5,218 nucleotides of DNA from Candidatus Scybalocola fimicaballi (GTDB lineage Bacteria > Bacteroidota > Bacteroidia > Bacteroidales > Paludibacteraceae): the NCBI GenBank assembly GCA_002317115.1, contig DCIP01000108.1, positions 1 through 5,218 of the forward strand. Direction: 5' to 3'. Shown in pieces: positions 1 to 5,218 of this stretch. Both the position numbers and the translations under genes were made by a program. How positions within the stretch are numbered: the first letter of the stretch is position 1; each line of letters begins with the position of its first letter. The notes beneath the pieces are model-generated. The model saw only the letters and a program-made list of their open reading frames with translations, searched no databases and was not told the DNA's origin.

Positions 1-582
1 CCAATGACAAGCGACTACTCCGCAGCCAAGATGTATGCGTCAAATATCAGCACTGGAGTCATCCCTACTCAGGGTACTGCGATTGGAGCAGCAATCAAGA
101 TGGCAGTCAATGGTTTCAGCAGCAAGACAAACGTAGGAAAGGCCATCATCATCATCACAGATGGAGAAAACCACGAAGACGACGCTGTGGAGCAAGCCAA
201 AGCCGCATACGAAAGCGGAATCCAGGTTCACGTAATCGGTATTGGTAAACCAGAGGGTGCCCCTATCCCAGACGGACACGGAAGCTTCAGAAAAGATATC
301 GACGGACAGACAGTCATCACAAAGCTTAACGAACAGATGGCAGCTGAGATCGCCGCAGCAGGAGGAGGTATGTACGTCAGAGCCGACAACACAAACAACG
401 CGTTGAAATACATTCAGTCGGAGCTTGACAAATCAGCCAAAGGCGACGTCGAAAGCAAAGTCTACACCGATTTCGACGAGCAGTTCCAGACAATCGCGTG
501 GATCGTGTTTGCGATTCTTATTCTTGAAATCTTCATCAGAGAGAAAAAGAACAAGTTCCTTTCAAAAATCAAACTATTTTAA
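1..582 (+). CDS. batB: BatB, VWA-domain inner-membrane protein of the Bat (aerotolerance) operon; 5' end missing
   Basis: The frame is open from base 1, so this is the last 193 residues of a longer protein; the Met at base 4 is internal. Visible is the second half of a von Willebrand A domain. PTQGTAIG (about residues 22-29 of the fragment) carries the MIDAS threonine, and IIITDGENHED (about 50-60) carries the MIDAS aspartate D54. The DxSxS part of the metal site lies upstream of the window. EIAAAGGGMYVRADN (116-130) and DFDEQFQ (157-163) are typical of Bacteroidales BatB. One membrane helix (about 165-180) is followed by a Lys-rich cytoplasmic end finishing KIKLF. Family members are about 340 residues, so roughly 150 are missing. 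Known role: metal-dependent protein binding at the inner membrane, with the VWA domain in the periplasm. BatA is the alternative, but the position directly before batC and the end sequence favour BatB. The stop lies 22 bases before batC. Confidence 0.93.
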   Translation, partial: PMTSDYSAAKMYASNISTGVIPTQGTAIGAAIKMAVNGFSSKTNVGKAIIIITDGENHEDDAVEQAKAAYESGIQVHVIGIGKPEGAPIPDGHGSFRKDIDGQTVITKLNEQMAAEIAAAGGGMYVRADNTNNALKYIQSELDKSAKGDVESKVYTDFDEQFQTIAWIVFAILILEIFIREKKNKFLSKIKLF

Positions 583-604
583 GACAGTCTAATTAATATC
601 GACC

Positions 605-1315
605 ATGAACAAGACTATGATAAATAAATTGTTAGCGTCTACAATAGTTACACTTTTCAGTTTGCCGACATTCGCGTCGAACCCAGAGGATGAATTTATC
701 CGCAAAGGAAACGAGAAATACGAAGCAAAAGATTTCAAAGGTGCTGAAGACCAATATAGAAAAGCGTTGGACAAAAATGGTGCGTCAAAAATCGCCAACT
801 ACAACATGGGTAACACCTATTACCGTAGAAACGAATATGAGTCTGCGCTTGAGAACTACAAGATGTCGATAAACGACAAGAACACCAACGAAGAGAACGC
901 TGCTATCATGCACAACATAGGCAACACTTACCTTCAGAACAAAAAATACGAAGAGAGTATTGACGCCTATAAGAAAAGTTTGAAGCTGAACCCAAACGAC
1001 GAGGATACTCGCTACAACCTTGCTTATGCAAAGAAGATGTTGCAACAACAACAGCAACAGCAGCAGAACCAGCAAAATCAGCAGCAACAACAGCAACAGC
1101 AGCAAAACCAAGACCAGGAGCCTCCTAAAGATGGCAAAGAACAAGAGAATCACGACCAGCGTGATGACGCCAGAGAAGGAGAACACCACATGGATCAGAA
1201 CACTGCCCGTCAGCTACTTGAAGCCTTAGAAAGAGACGAAAAGGACAAGCAGGACGAGAGAATGAAGATGCAGATGCAAAATGCAAAAAAGAAAAGAATA
1301 GAGAAAGACTGGTAA
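605..1315 (+). CDS. batC: BatC, periplasmic TPR protein with Gln-rich tract
   Basis: This 236-residue protein begins with a signal peptide (basic start, hydrophobic core about 8-20, probable cleavage after FAS at 23-25). Tandem TPR helices follow, at about 28-61, 62-95 and 99-132, with signatures such as YNMGNTYY, HNIGNTYL and a final SLKLNPNDEDTRYNLAYAKKML. Next comes an almost pure Gln/Asn tract (about 147-171), an acidic hydrophilic linker, a short helix QLLEALERDEKDKQDER (about 203-219) and a basic tail ending KKKRIEKDW. That late helix and KDW ending recur, as I recall, in Bacteroidales BatC. TPRs bind proteins; BatC is thought to act with BatA/BatB in the envelope. It starts 22 bases after batB, so co-transcription is likely. 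There is no Shine-Dalgarno sequence, which is normal in this phylum. ATG 617 (Met5) is an alternative start that would leave the signal peptide intact. Confidence 0.92.
   Translation: MNKTMINKLLASTIVTLFSLPTFASNPEDEFIRKGNEKYEAKDFKGAEDQYRKALDKNGASKIANYNMGNTYYRRNEYESALENYKMSINDKNTNEENAAIMHNIGNTYLQNKKYEESIDAYKKSLKLNPNDEDTRYNLAYAKKMLQQQQQQQQNQQNQQQQQQQQQNQDQEPPKDGKEQENHDQRDDAREGEHHMDQNTARQLLEALERDEKDKQDERMKMQMQNAKKKRIEKDW
1043..1117 (+). repeat. CAA/CAG codon repeat encoding the BatC glutamine tract
   Basis: Twenty-five codons (BatC residues 147-171) are nearly all CAA or CAG, interrupted only by three AAC/AAT Asn codons and, near the end, one Asn and one Asp. The codons mix CAA and CAG irregularly, so this is a compositional repeat more than a pure microsatellite. 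It lies between the last TPR and the charged C-terminal part, so length change here would alter a flexible linker and not a folded domain. Confidence 0.9.
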
Positions 1316-1343
1316 GCAACCTATGAAATACCAGAATTTTGAT

Positions 1344-1351
1344 TATTTTTG
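1344..1351 (+). promoter_or_regulatory. Possible Bacteroidota -7 promoter element before batD
   Basis: TATTTTTG matches the Bacteroidota -7 consensus TAnnTTTG at every fixed position. It lies in the batC-batD gap, about 50 bases before the batD start. No TTTG or TTG box is visible at the expected distance of about 20 bases upstream, and the region is AT-rich, so a chance match is quite possible. If used, transcription would begin close to the left arm of the 1355-1380 hairpin. Confidence 0.3.
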
Positions 1352-1354
1352 CAT

Positions 1355-1380
1355 GTAAGACGCACAGACGTGCGTCTTAC
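1355..1380. repeat. Perfect 11-bp inverted repeat (hairpin) between batC and batD
   Basis: The left arm GTAAGACGCAC (1355-1365) and right arm GTGCGTCTTAC (1370-1380) are exact reverse complements around the loop AGAC. The stem is GC-rich in an otherwise AT-rich gap. No T-run follows it, and batD starts 23 bases after its end, so it is not a standard intrinsic terminator. Possible roles are an RNA processing or stability element, partial attenuation between batC and batD, or a copy of a dispersed palindrome. A core of GACGCAC with GTGCGTC resembles palindromes I recall between genes in Bacteroidales; this was not checked. Confidence 0.85.
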
Positions 1381-1402
1381 GCATATTTATAATAAAAGGA
1401 AG

Positions 1403-3247
1403 ATGAAAAAAATATTAGCCATACTACTGACTTTAACATTTTGTATATCGTCAGTCTTTGCAGCAGGTGATGTTTCGTTTGTAGCTAAAGCCGACAACGT
1501 TGTAGCTGTAGGACAGAAGTTTAATTTGACGTTTACACTTAACAATGCTCAGTCAGACAACGTTCAGCTACCACTTGAATCGTTGTCCGACTTTACAATT
1601 TTGTATGGGCCTCAGCAGTCTACCAGCCAGAGTTTCCAGAGCATCAACGGTCAGGTGACAAGAACAAGTTCAACTACGTACACATACGTATTGACACCTA
1701 ACAAAGAAGGTTCATTCACCATTTCATCAGCCAAAGCAACTGTCGGAGACAAGATCATCCGTTCCAATGCGTTGGTTATCAAGGTAATCAAAGGAGAAGA
1801 GAATGTAAACCAAGGAGCTAAAGGTTCCCAGGTTCAGAATTCAAGCAATAGCACAACAATCAGCGACAATGATTTGTTCATCCGTACTGAGGTGTCGAAG
1901 ACAAAGATGTACGAGCAGGAGCAGTTTATTGCCACAACAAAAGTGTACTACCGAGTTCCTCTACGTGGTTTTGACGACTACAAATTGCCAGAATACAAAG
2001 GATTTATCTCTCAGGACATCGAGGTGCCAGAAGCACAGCGTCAGAGCAAAGAGAACGTAAATGGCAAGGTATACAACACATATATTCTAAAGCAGTGTGT
2101 GTTGATTCCACAGAAGAGTGGCAATCAGGAGTTGGAGAAAGGAAACGTCACAGCTGTTGTGCAGGTACGTGTACAAGGTGGCGGTGGCGGATTCTTCGGC
2201 GACATGTTCACTTCTGTAAGAGAACTAAAAAAGAATTTAACTATTCCATCAGTTAAGATCAATGTACAGGAGTTGCCAAAAAATGGAAAGCCTGCTGATT
2301 TCAGTGGAGCTGTTGGTTCATTCACAATGAACACATCAATCACTCCAGAGGATGGATACAAGACAAATGACGCAATCAACATCAAGGTTAAGATCAACGG
2401 TAGCGGAAACTTAAAGTACGCCAAGAATCCAGAGATCAAGTTCCCTACTGACTTCGAACTATACGATCCTAAGATCACATCAAAGATCAAGGCGTCAGAC
2501 GCGGGACTCAACGGATCAAAGGAGATTGAGTATCTTGCTATCGCACGTTACCCTGGCGAGTATGTGATTCCGTCGGCAGAATTCAGCTACTTTGACACAA
2601 AGAGCAAGTCATATAAGACGCTAAAGACTCCAGAGTACAAGATCAACGTGGAGAAGGGAGCAGAGACAGCAGACAACCAGACTGTCGTTTCCAGCTTCTC
2701 AAATAAGGAGAGCATCAAGTATATCGGAACAAACGATATCCGCTTCATCAACACAAAGGATTTGAACACAACTCCAAAAGACGACTACTTGTTCGGTTCT
2801 ATGGCATTCTACCTATGGTTCATCATTCCATTGGTATTGTTTATCATCGCCTACTTCTTCCTAAGAAAATTGGCAGAGGAGAACAGCAACGTCGCATTGA
2901 TGAAGAAGAAGAAAGCCAACAAGCAGGCATTGAAGAGATTGGCTACAGCAAAATCATTCTTGGATAAAGAGGATTTGAAGTCGTTCTACGACGAGACAAT
3001 CAAAGCAATCACAGGTTTCGTAGGCGATAAGTTCAATATTCCATTGGCACAGCAGAACAAAGATGCGATGGAAGAGATCTTGAAGGAAAAAGGTTTGAAG
3101 GAAGAGACAATCAACAGTTTCTCTAAGATTCTTGACACTTGCCAGTTTGCCCGTTTCGCTCCGGCTGCAGTCAAGGAGTCGCCAAAAGAGATTTATGAGA
3201 ACGCAATCGCTCTAATCAACAGCATTGAAGAGGAGGTTAAGAAATGA
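1403..3247 (+). CDS. batD: BatD, large membrane-anchored periplasmic protein of the Bat operon
   Basis: From ATG 1403 the product is 614 residues, close to the usual size of about 600. The frame is open further up to a TTG at 1349, but that would put 18 charged residues before an excellent signal peptide (MKKILAILLTLTFCISSVFA, cut after about residue 20) and would translate through the hairpin, so ATG 1403 is chosen. The long periplasmic part is beta-rich: first FVAKADNVVAVGQKFNLTFTL, then a domain with RTEVSKTKMYEQEQ, a Gly-rich loop QGGGGGFFGDMF (about 258-269) characteristic of BatD, and GSGNLKYAKNPEIKFP. A single membrane helix (about 468-491) is followed by a roughly 120-residue helical cytoplasmic tail with KKKK and the end NSIEEEVKK. 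It belongs to the BatD/oxygen-tolerance family; the molecular function is unknown. It overlaps batE by four bases. Confidence 0.93.
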   Translation: MKKILAILLTLTFCISSVFAAGDVSFVAKADNVVAVGQKFNLTFTLNNAQSDNVQLPLESLSDFTILYGPQQSTSQSFQSINGQVTRTSSTTYTYVLTPNKEGSFTISSAKATVGDKIIRSNALVIKVIKGEENVNQGAKGSQVQNSSNSTTISDNDLFIRTEVSKTKMYEQEQFIATTKVYYRVPLRGFDDYKLPEYKGFISQDIEVPEAQRQSKENVNGKVYNTYILKQCVLIPQKSGNQELEKGNVTAVVQVRVQGGGGGFFGDMFTSVRELKKNLTIPSVKINVQELPKNGKPADFSGAVGSFTMNTSITPEDGYKTNDAINIKVKINGSGNLKYAKNPEIKFPTDFELYDPKITSKIKASDAGLNGSKEIEYLAIARYPGEYVIPSAEFSYFDTKSKSYKTLKTPEYKINVEKGAETADNQTVVSSFSNKESIKYIGTNDIRFINTKDLNTTPKDDYLFGSMAFYLWFIIPLVLFIIAYFFLRKLAEENSNVALMKKKKANKQALKRLATAKSFLDKEDLKSFYDETIKAITGFVGDKFNIPLAQQNKDAMEEILKEKGLKEETINSFSKILDTCQFARFAPAAVKESPKEIYENAIALINSIEEEVKK

Positions 3248-4005
3248 AGACAATGAAAAAAATAGTTCTATCAATCATATTGTCGCTATCTGTATTCAGT
3301 GTATGGGCAGCGGCAGACAGCAGAATCATAAATGGAAACGCAGCCTACTCCAACAACAAATTTGAAGAGGCAATTTCCCAATATGAAGATTTATTGAAGA
3401 CGCAAGAGAGTGCAGCTCTTTACTATAATTTAGGTAACGCTTATTACAAGACAGGCAAAATTGCTCCTGCAATTCTAAATTACGAGAGAGCCATTCTGTT
3501 GGATCCGAGCGACGCCGATATCAAGAGTAATCTTGAGTTAGCCAAGCTTCAGACAGTAGACAAGGACGAATCAGTAGTAGACCAACTTGCCATCTCAGAG
3601 TGGGCACGCAGTTTTGTCGACCTATACAGTTCGAACGCATGGGCAAGAATGTCTATCATCTTCTTCCTGCTAACATTGGTGGGAGCTTCACTCTACCTAT
3701 ACGTCAAAGTGATGGCACTACGCAAGATCGGATTCATCGGAGCAATCCTGACATTCTTGATCTGCATTGTCAGCTTCTTCTGCGCAAAGAGCGCTAAAGA
3801 GAAGATTACAGCTCACGAATACGCTATCATTTTCACTCCATCAGTGACAGCCAAGAGTTCACCAAAGGACAATGCCACTGACGCATTGGTACTTCACGAA
3901 GGAACAAAAGTGATGGTCAAGAGACAGGAGAAAGAGTGGTATGAGATTGAGACAAGCGGCGGACACCGTGCTTGGATCAAAACTTCAGACGCAGAGAAAA
4001 TTTAG
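3244..4005 (+). CDS. batE: BatE, TPR and SH3-like membrane protein of the Bat operon
   Basis: The product has 253 residues. A signal peptide (core about 7-20, probable cleavage near WAAA at 21-24) leads into a periplasmic TPR region (about 28-103: GNAAYSNNKFEEAISQYEDL, YYNLGNAYYKTGKIAPAILN, ERAILLDPSDADIKSNLELA). Two membrane helices follow, at about 136-155 and 161-181, then an SH3-like domain (about 190-251) with VTAKSSPKDNATDALVLHEG, EWYEIE and HRAWIKTSD, as in bacterial SH3b domains. This is the standard BatE layout. With the N-terminus exported, two helices would return the SH3 domain to the periplasm. ATG 3244 overlaps the batD stop as ATGA, which suggests translational coupling. ATG 3253 (Met4) also gives a good signal peptide and cannot be excluded. 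The exact role is unknown; binding to other Bat proteins or to cell wall material is inference. Confidence 0.92.
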   Translation: MKTMKKIVLSIILSLSVFSVWAAADSRIINGNAAYSNNKFEEAISQYEDLLKTQESAALYYNLGNAYYKTGKIAPAILNYERAILLDPSDADIKSNLELAKLQTVDKDESVVDQLAISEWARSFVDLYSSNAWARMSIIFFLLTLVGASLYLYVKVMALRKIGFIGAILTFLICIVSFFCAKSAKEKITAHEYAIIFTPSVTAKSSPKDNATDALVLHEGTKVMVKRQEKEWYEIETSGGHRAWIKTSDAEKI

Positions 4006-4023
4006 TCTTAAATATTAAGGATT

Positions 4024-4044
4024 GCAAAGGGCGGTAGCCCTTGC
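4024..4044. repeat. GC-rich stem-loop downstream of batE
   Basis: The left arm GCAAAGGGC (4024-4032) pairs with GCCCTTGC (4037-4044) over eight base pairs, with one bulged A, around the loop GGTA. It begins 18 bases after the batE stop. It is followed by C-rich sequence and not a T-run, so it does not look like a canonical terminator, although it could protect the 3' end of the bat mRNA. Confidence 0.65.
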
Positions 4045-4054
4045 CCCTTCCCCA

Positions 4055-4077
4055 TCGCGAACCCGTAGGGTGAGCGA
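4055..4077. repeat. Stem-loop with a symmetric GA/GA internal loop
   Basis: The outer stem TCGC (4055-4058) pairs with GCGA (4074-4077), and the inner stem ACCC (4061-4064) pairs with GGGT (4068-4071) around the 3-base loop GTA. Between them GA (4059-4060) faces GA (4072-4073), which can form tandem G.A pairs. The sequence is distinctly more GC-rich than its surroundings. Its function is unknown; a dispersed intergenic element or a 3'-UTR structure is possible. Confidence 0.55.
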
Positions 4078-4101
4078 CAAACTGGATTAAGAAACAAATA
4101 A

Positions 4102-4147
4102 GAATGCTAAATGCAGAATATCATCAATTATTTCGCATTTAGCATTC
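4102..4147. repeat. Perfect 13-bp inverted repeat between batE and pepT; possible terminator
   Basis: GAATGCTAAATGC (4102-4114) and GCATTTAGCATTC (4135-4147) are exact reverse complements separated by 20 bases. After a bulged A the stem could extend by GAA (4116-4118) pairing with TTC (4132-4134). It lies 22 bases before pepT and after the last bat gene, so it may end bat transcription. The stem is AT-rich and no clear T-run follows, so terminator activity is uncertain. Confidence 0.75.
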
Positions 4148-4155
4148 AGCATTTC
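4135..4155 (+). repeat. Three 7-base tandem units, GCATTnn
   Basis: GCATTTA, GCATTCA and GCATTTC follow one another with a period of exactly seven bases. The opposite arm at 4102-4115 contains two units of the same heptamer in reverse complement (GAATGCT, AAATGCA). The 13-bp palindrome is therefore built from a short tandem heptamer present in both orientations. I recall similar AATGCTA-type repeats between genes in Bacteroidales; this was not checked. Confidence 0.7.
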
Positions 4156-4169
4156 TAATTAGATAAAAT

Positions 4170-5218
4170 ATGCACAACAATCTAAATAAGTTAGTTGAAC
4201 GCTTTTTCAACTACGTAAAAATAGACACACAGTCTGACGAGAGCACAGGAACAACACCGTCGACAGCATCTCAGGGATATTTTGCCGAGACATTAGCAAA
4301 CGAATTGGAAGAGATTGGACTACAAGATATCCATATCAGCCGTCATTCCATCGTCACAGCAACTATCCCTGCCAACTGTGATTGCGACGCTCCTACAATC
4401 GGATTCATCGCCCACATGGACACAAGTCCGGAGACATCAGGAGCCAATGTCAAGCCACAGGTGGTAAAGTTTGAAGGTGATACCCTCGTCATCAACGAGA
4501 ATCTTGGAATCAAGATAAGTGCCAAAGAGTATAAAGAACTCAACAACTACGTCGGAGAGGAAATCATCACATCCGACGGCACTACCCTACTCGGAGCCGA
4601 CGACAAAGCCGGAATCGCAGAGATCGTGTCTGCAGCCGAATATTTGATTCAGCATCCTGAGATTAAGCATGGAAAGATCCGCGTCGCCTTCACTCCAGAC
4701 GAAGAGATTGGAGAGGGAGCGGACCATTTCAACGTGGAGAAATTCGGAGCCGATTTCGCTTATACATTAGATGGTGGTGGACTTGGAGAGATCGAGTACG
4801 AGAATTTCAACGCAGCAGCCGCAACAATCAAGATCACAGGCCACAATATCCATCCAGGATACGCATTGGGAAAGATGGTGAATGCCAACCGCCTAATTTC
4901 CGACATCTTGAATATGCTACCTGAAGATGAGACTCCAGAGACAACAGACGGATACAAAGGCTTTTTCCACGTCACTGGAATGGAATCTTCCGTAACATCA
5001 GGAGTAATCAATCTTATCATACGCGACTTCGACGAAAAGAGTTTTGCTGATAGAAAAGAATATTTGCAACGAGTGGTAGACGCATTGAACGCACACTATA
5101 AGAAAGGCAAAGTAGAGCTTGAAATCAGAGACCAGTATGCCAATATGAAGCAGGAGATCGAAAAGGTACCACACGTTGTGGATAGAGCGATTAATGCGAT
5201 GAAGACTTTGGATATCAC
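4170..5218 (+). CDS. pepT: Peptidase T (tripeptide aminopeptidase, M20 family); 3' end missing
   Basis: The frame is open from ATG 4170 to the end of the window, giving 349 complete codons plus two bases. PepT is about 405-410 residues, so roughly 60 are missing. It removes the N-terminal residue of tripeptides in the cytosol, using two zinc ions. Active-site motifs are visible: AHMDTSP (metal ligand H82, conserved D84), GADDKAG (bridging D144), TPDEEIGEGA (general base E178, metal ligand E179) and TLDGGGLGE (D201). The lid/dimerisation domain begins near ENFNAAAATIKITG, with HPG at 228-230, and returns to the catalytic domain through IIRDFD (283-288). The last metal-binding His lies beyond the window. 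The start MHNNLNKLVERFFNYVKIDTQ aligns with the known PepT N-terminus, and there is no signal peptide. The 164-base gap with palindromes suggests a unit separate from the bat genes. I see no convincing promoter or Shine-Dalgarno sequence before it. Confidence 0.95.
   Translation, partial: MHNNLNKLVERFFNYVKIDTQSDESTGTTPSTASQGYFAETLANELEEIGLQDIHISRHSIVTATIPANCDCDAPTIGFIAHMDTSPETSGANVKPQVVKFEGDTLVINENLGIKISAKEYKELNNYVGEEIITSDGTTLLGADDKAGIAEIVSAAEYLIQHPEIKHGKIRVAFTPDEEIGEGADHFNVEKFGADFAYTLDGGGLGEIEYENFNAAAATIKITGHNIHPGYALGKMVNANRLISDILNMLPEDETPETTDGYKGFFHVTGMESSVTSGVINLIIRDFDEKSFADRKEYLQRVVDALNAHYKKGKVELEIRDQYANMKQEIEKVPHVVDRAINAMKTLDI

Noticed and set aside
785..1189. A 134-residue Leu/Val-rich reading frame on the minus strand, looking like a membrane protein
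   Set aside because: It is the reverse complement of the Gln-codon tract and TPR codons of batC; the hydrophobicity is an artefact of CAA/CAG read backwards.
1349..1402. An N-terminal extension of batD from a TTG at 1349
   Set aside because: It adds 18 charged, non-family-like residues before a clear signal peptide and would require translation through the 11-bp hairpin.
2125..2511. A minus-strand frame of 128 residues within batD
   Set aside because: It lies wholly inside a well-supported gene, has no family resemblance and has no room for its own signals.
4007..4019. A small AT-only palindrome, CTTAA and TTAAG around ATA, just after the batE stop
   Set aside because: Five A/T-rich pairs in AT-rich sequence are expected by chance and no T-run follows.
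4024..4077. A tRNA or tRNA fragment
   Set aside because: The GC-rich block with CGAACCC-like sequence is suggestive, but there is no acceptor stem, anticodon arm or CCA end, and the pairing found does not fold as a cloverleaf.
4104..4142. A 12-codon reading frame (MLNAEYHQLFRI) in the batE-pepT gap
   Set aside because: It is very short, is made largely of the inverted heptamer repeat and has no supporting signal.
1..5218. A novel defence, mobile or biosynthetic system, CRISPR array or insertion sequence
   Set aside because: All the substantial coding sequence is accounted for by batB-batE and pepT. There are no transposase, integrase or nuclease motifs and no spaced direct repeats.

Overview
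The window is a stretch of bacterial chromosome from the Bacteroidota, most likely order Bacteroidales. The evidence is the gene set and order (batB-batC-batD-batE, the Bacteroides aerotolerance or Bat locus), the close match of the BatB end to the Bacteroidales form, the lack of well-placed Shine-Dalgarno sequences, and short palindromes between genes of a style I associate with Bacteroidales genomes. A Prevotella- or Bacteroides-like host is plausible, but the genus cannot be fixed from this sequence. All genes are on the plus strand.

Layout: 1-582 is the 3' part of batB (von Willebrand A domain, C-terminal membrane anchor). 605-1315 is batC (signal peptide, TPRs, Gln-rich tract, charged tail). 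An 87-base gap (1316-1402) holds a possible promoter element and a perfect 11-bp hairpin. 1403-3247 is batD (signal peptide, large periplasmic region, one membrane helix, cytoplasmic tail). 3244-4005 is batE (signal peptide, TPRs, two membrane helices, SH3-like domain) and overlaps batD by ATGA. A 164-base gap (4006-4169) holds three separate inverted-repeat structures. From 4170 to the window end runs the 5' part of pepT (peptidase T, M20 metallopeptidase), which is complete up to residue 349.

The Bat proteins are thought to form an envelope complex: VWA proteins in the inner membrane (BatA/BatB), periplasmic TPR partners (BatC, and the TPR part of BatE) and the large BatD. A MoxR-type AAA+ ATPase is usually encoded upstream and would lie outside this window. 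The system has been linked to oxygen or stress tolerance, but its biochemical role is not settled. pepT is a separate cytosolic peptide-degrading enzyme and probably a separate transcription unit.

I see no novel multi-gene system here; the coding content is ordinary Bacteroidales core genome. The parts that merit a second look are the non-coding palindromes at 1355-1380, 4024-4044, 4055-4077 and 4102-4155, and the CAR-codon glutamine tract of batC.
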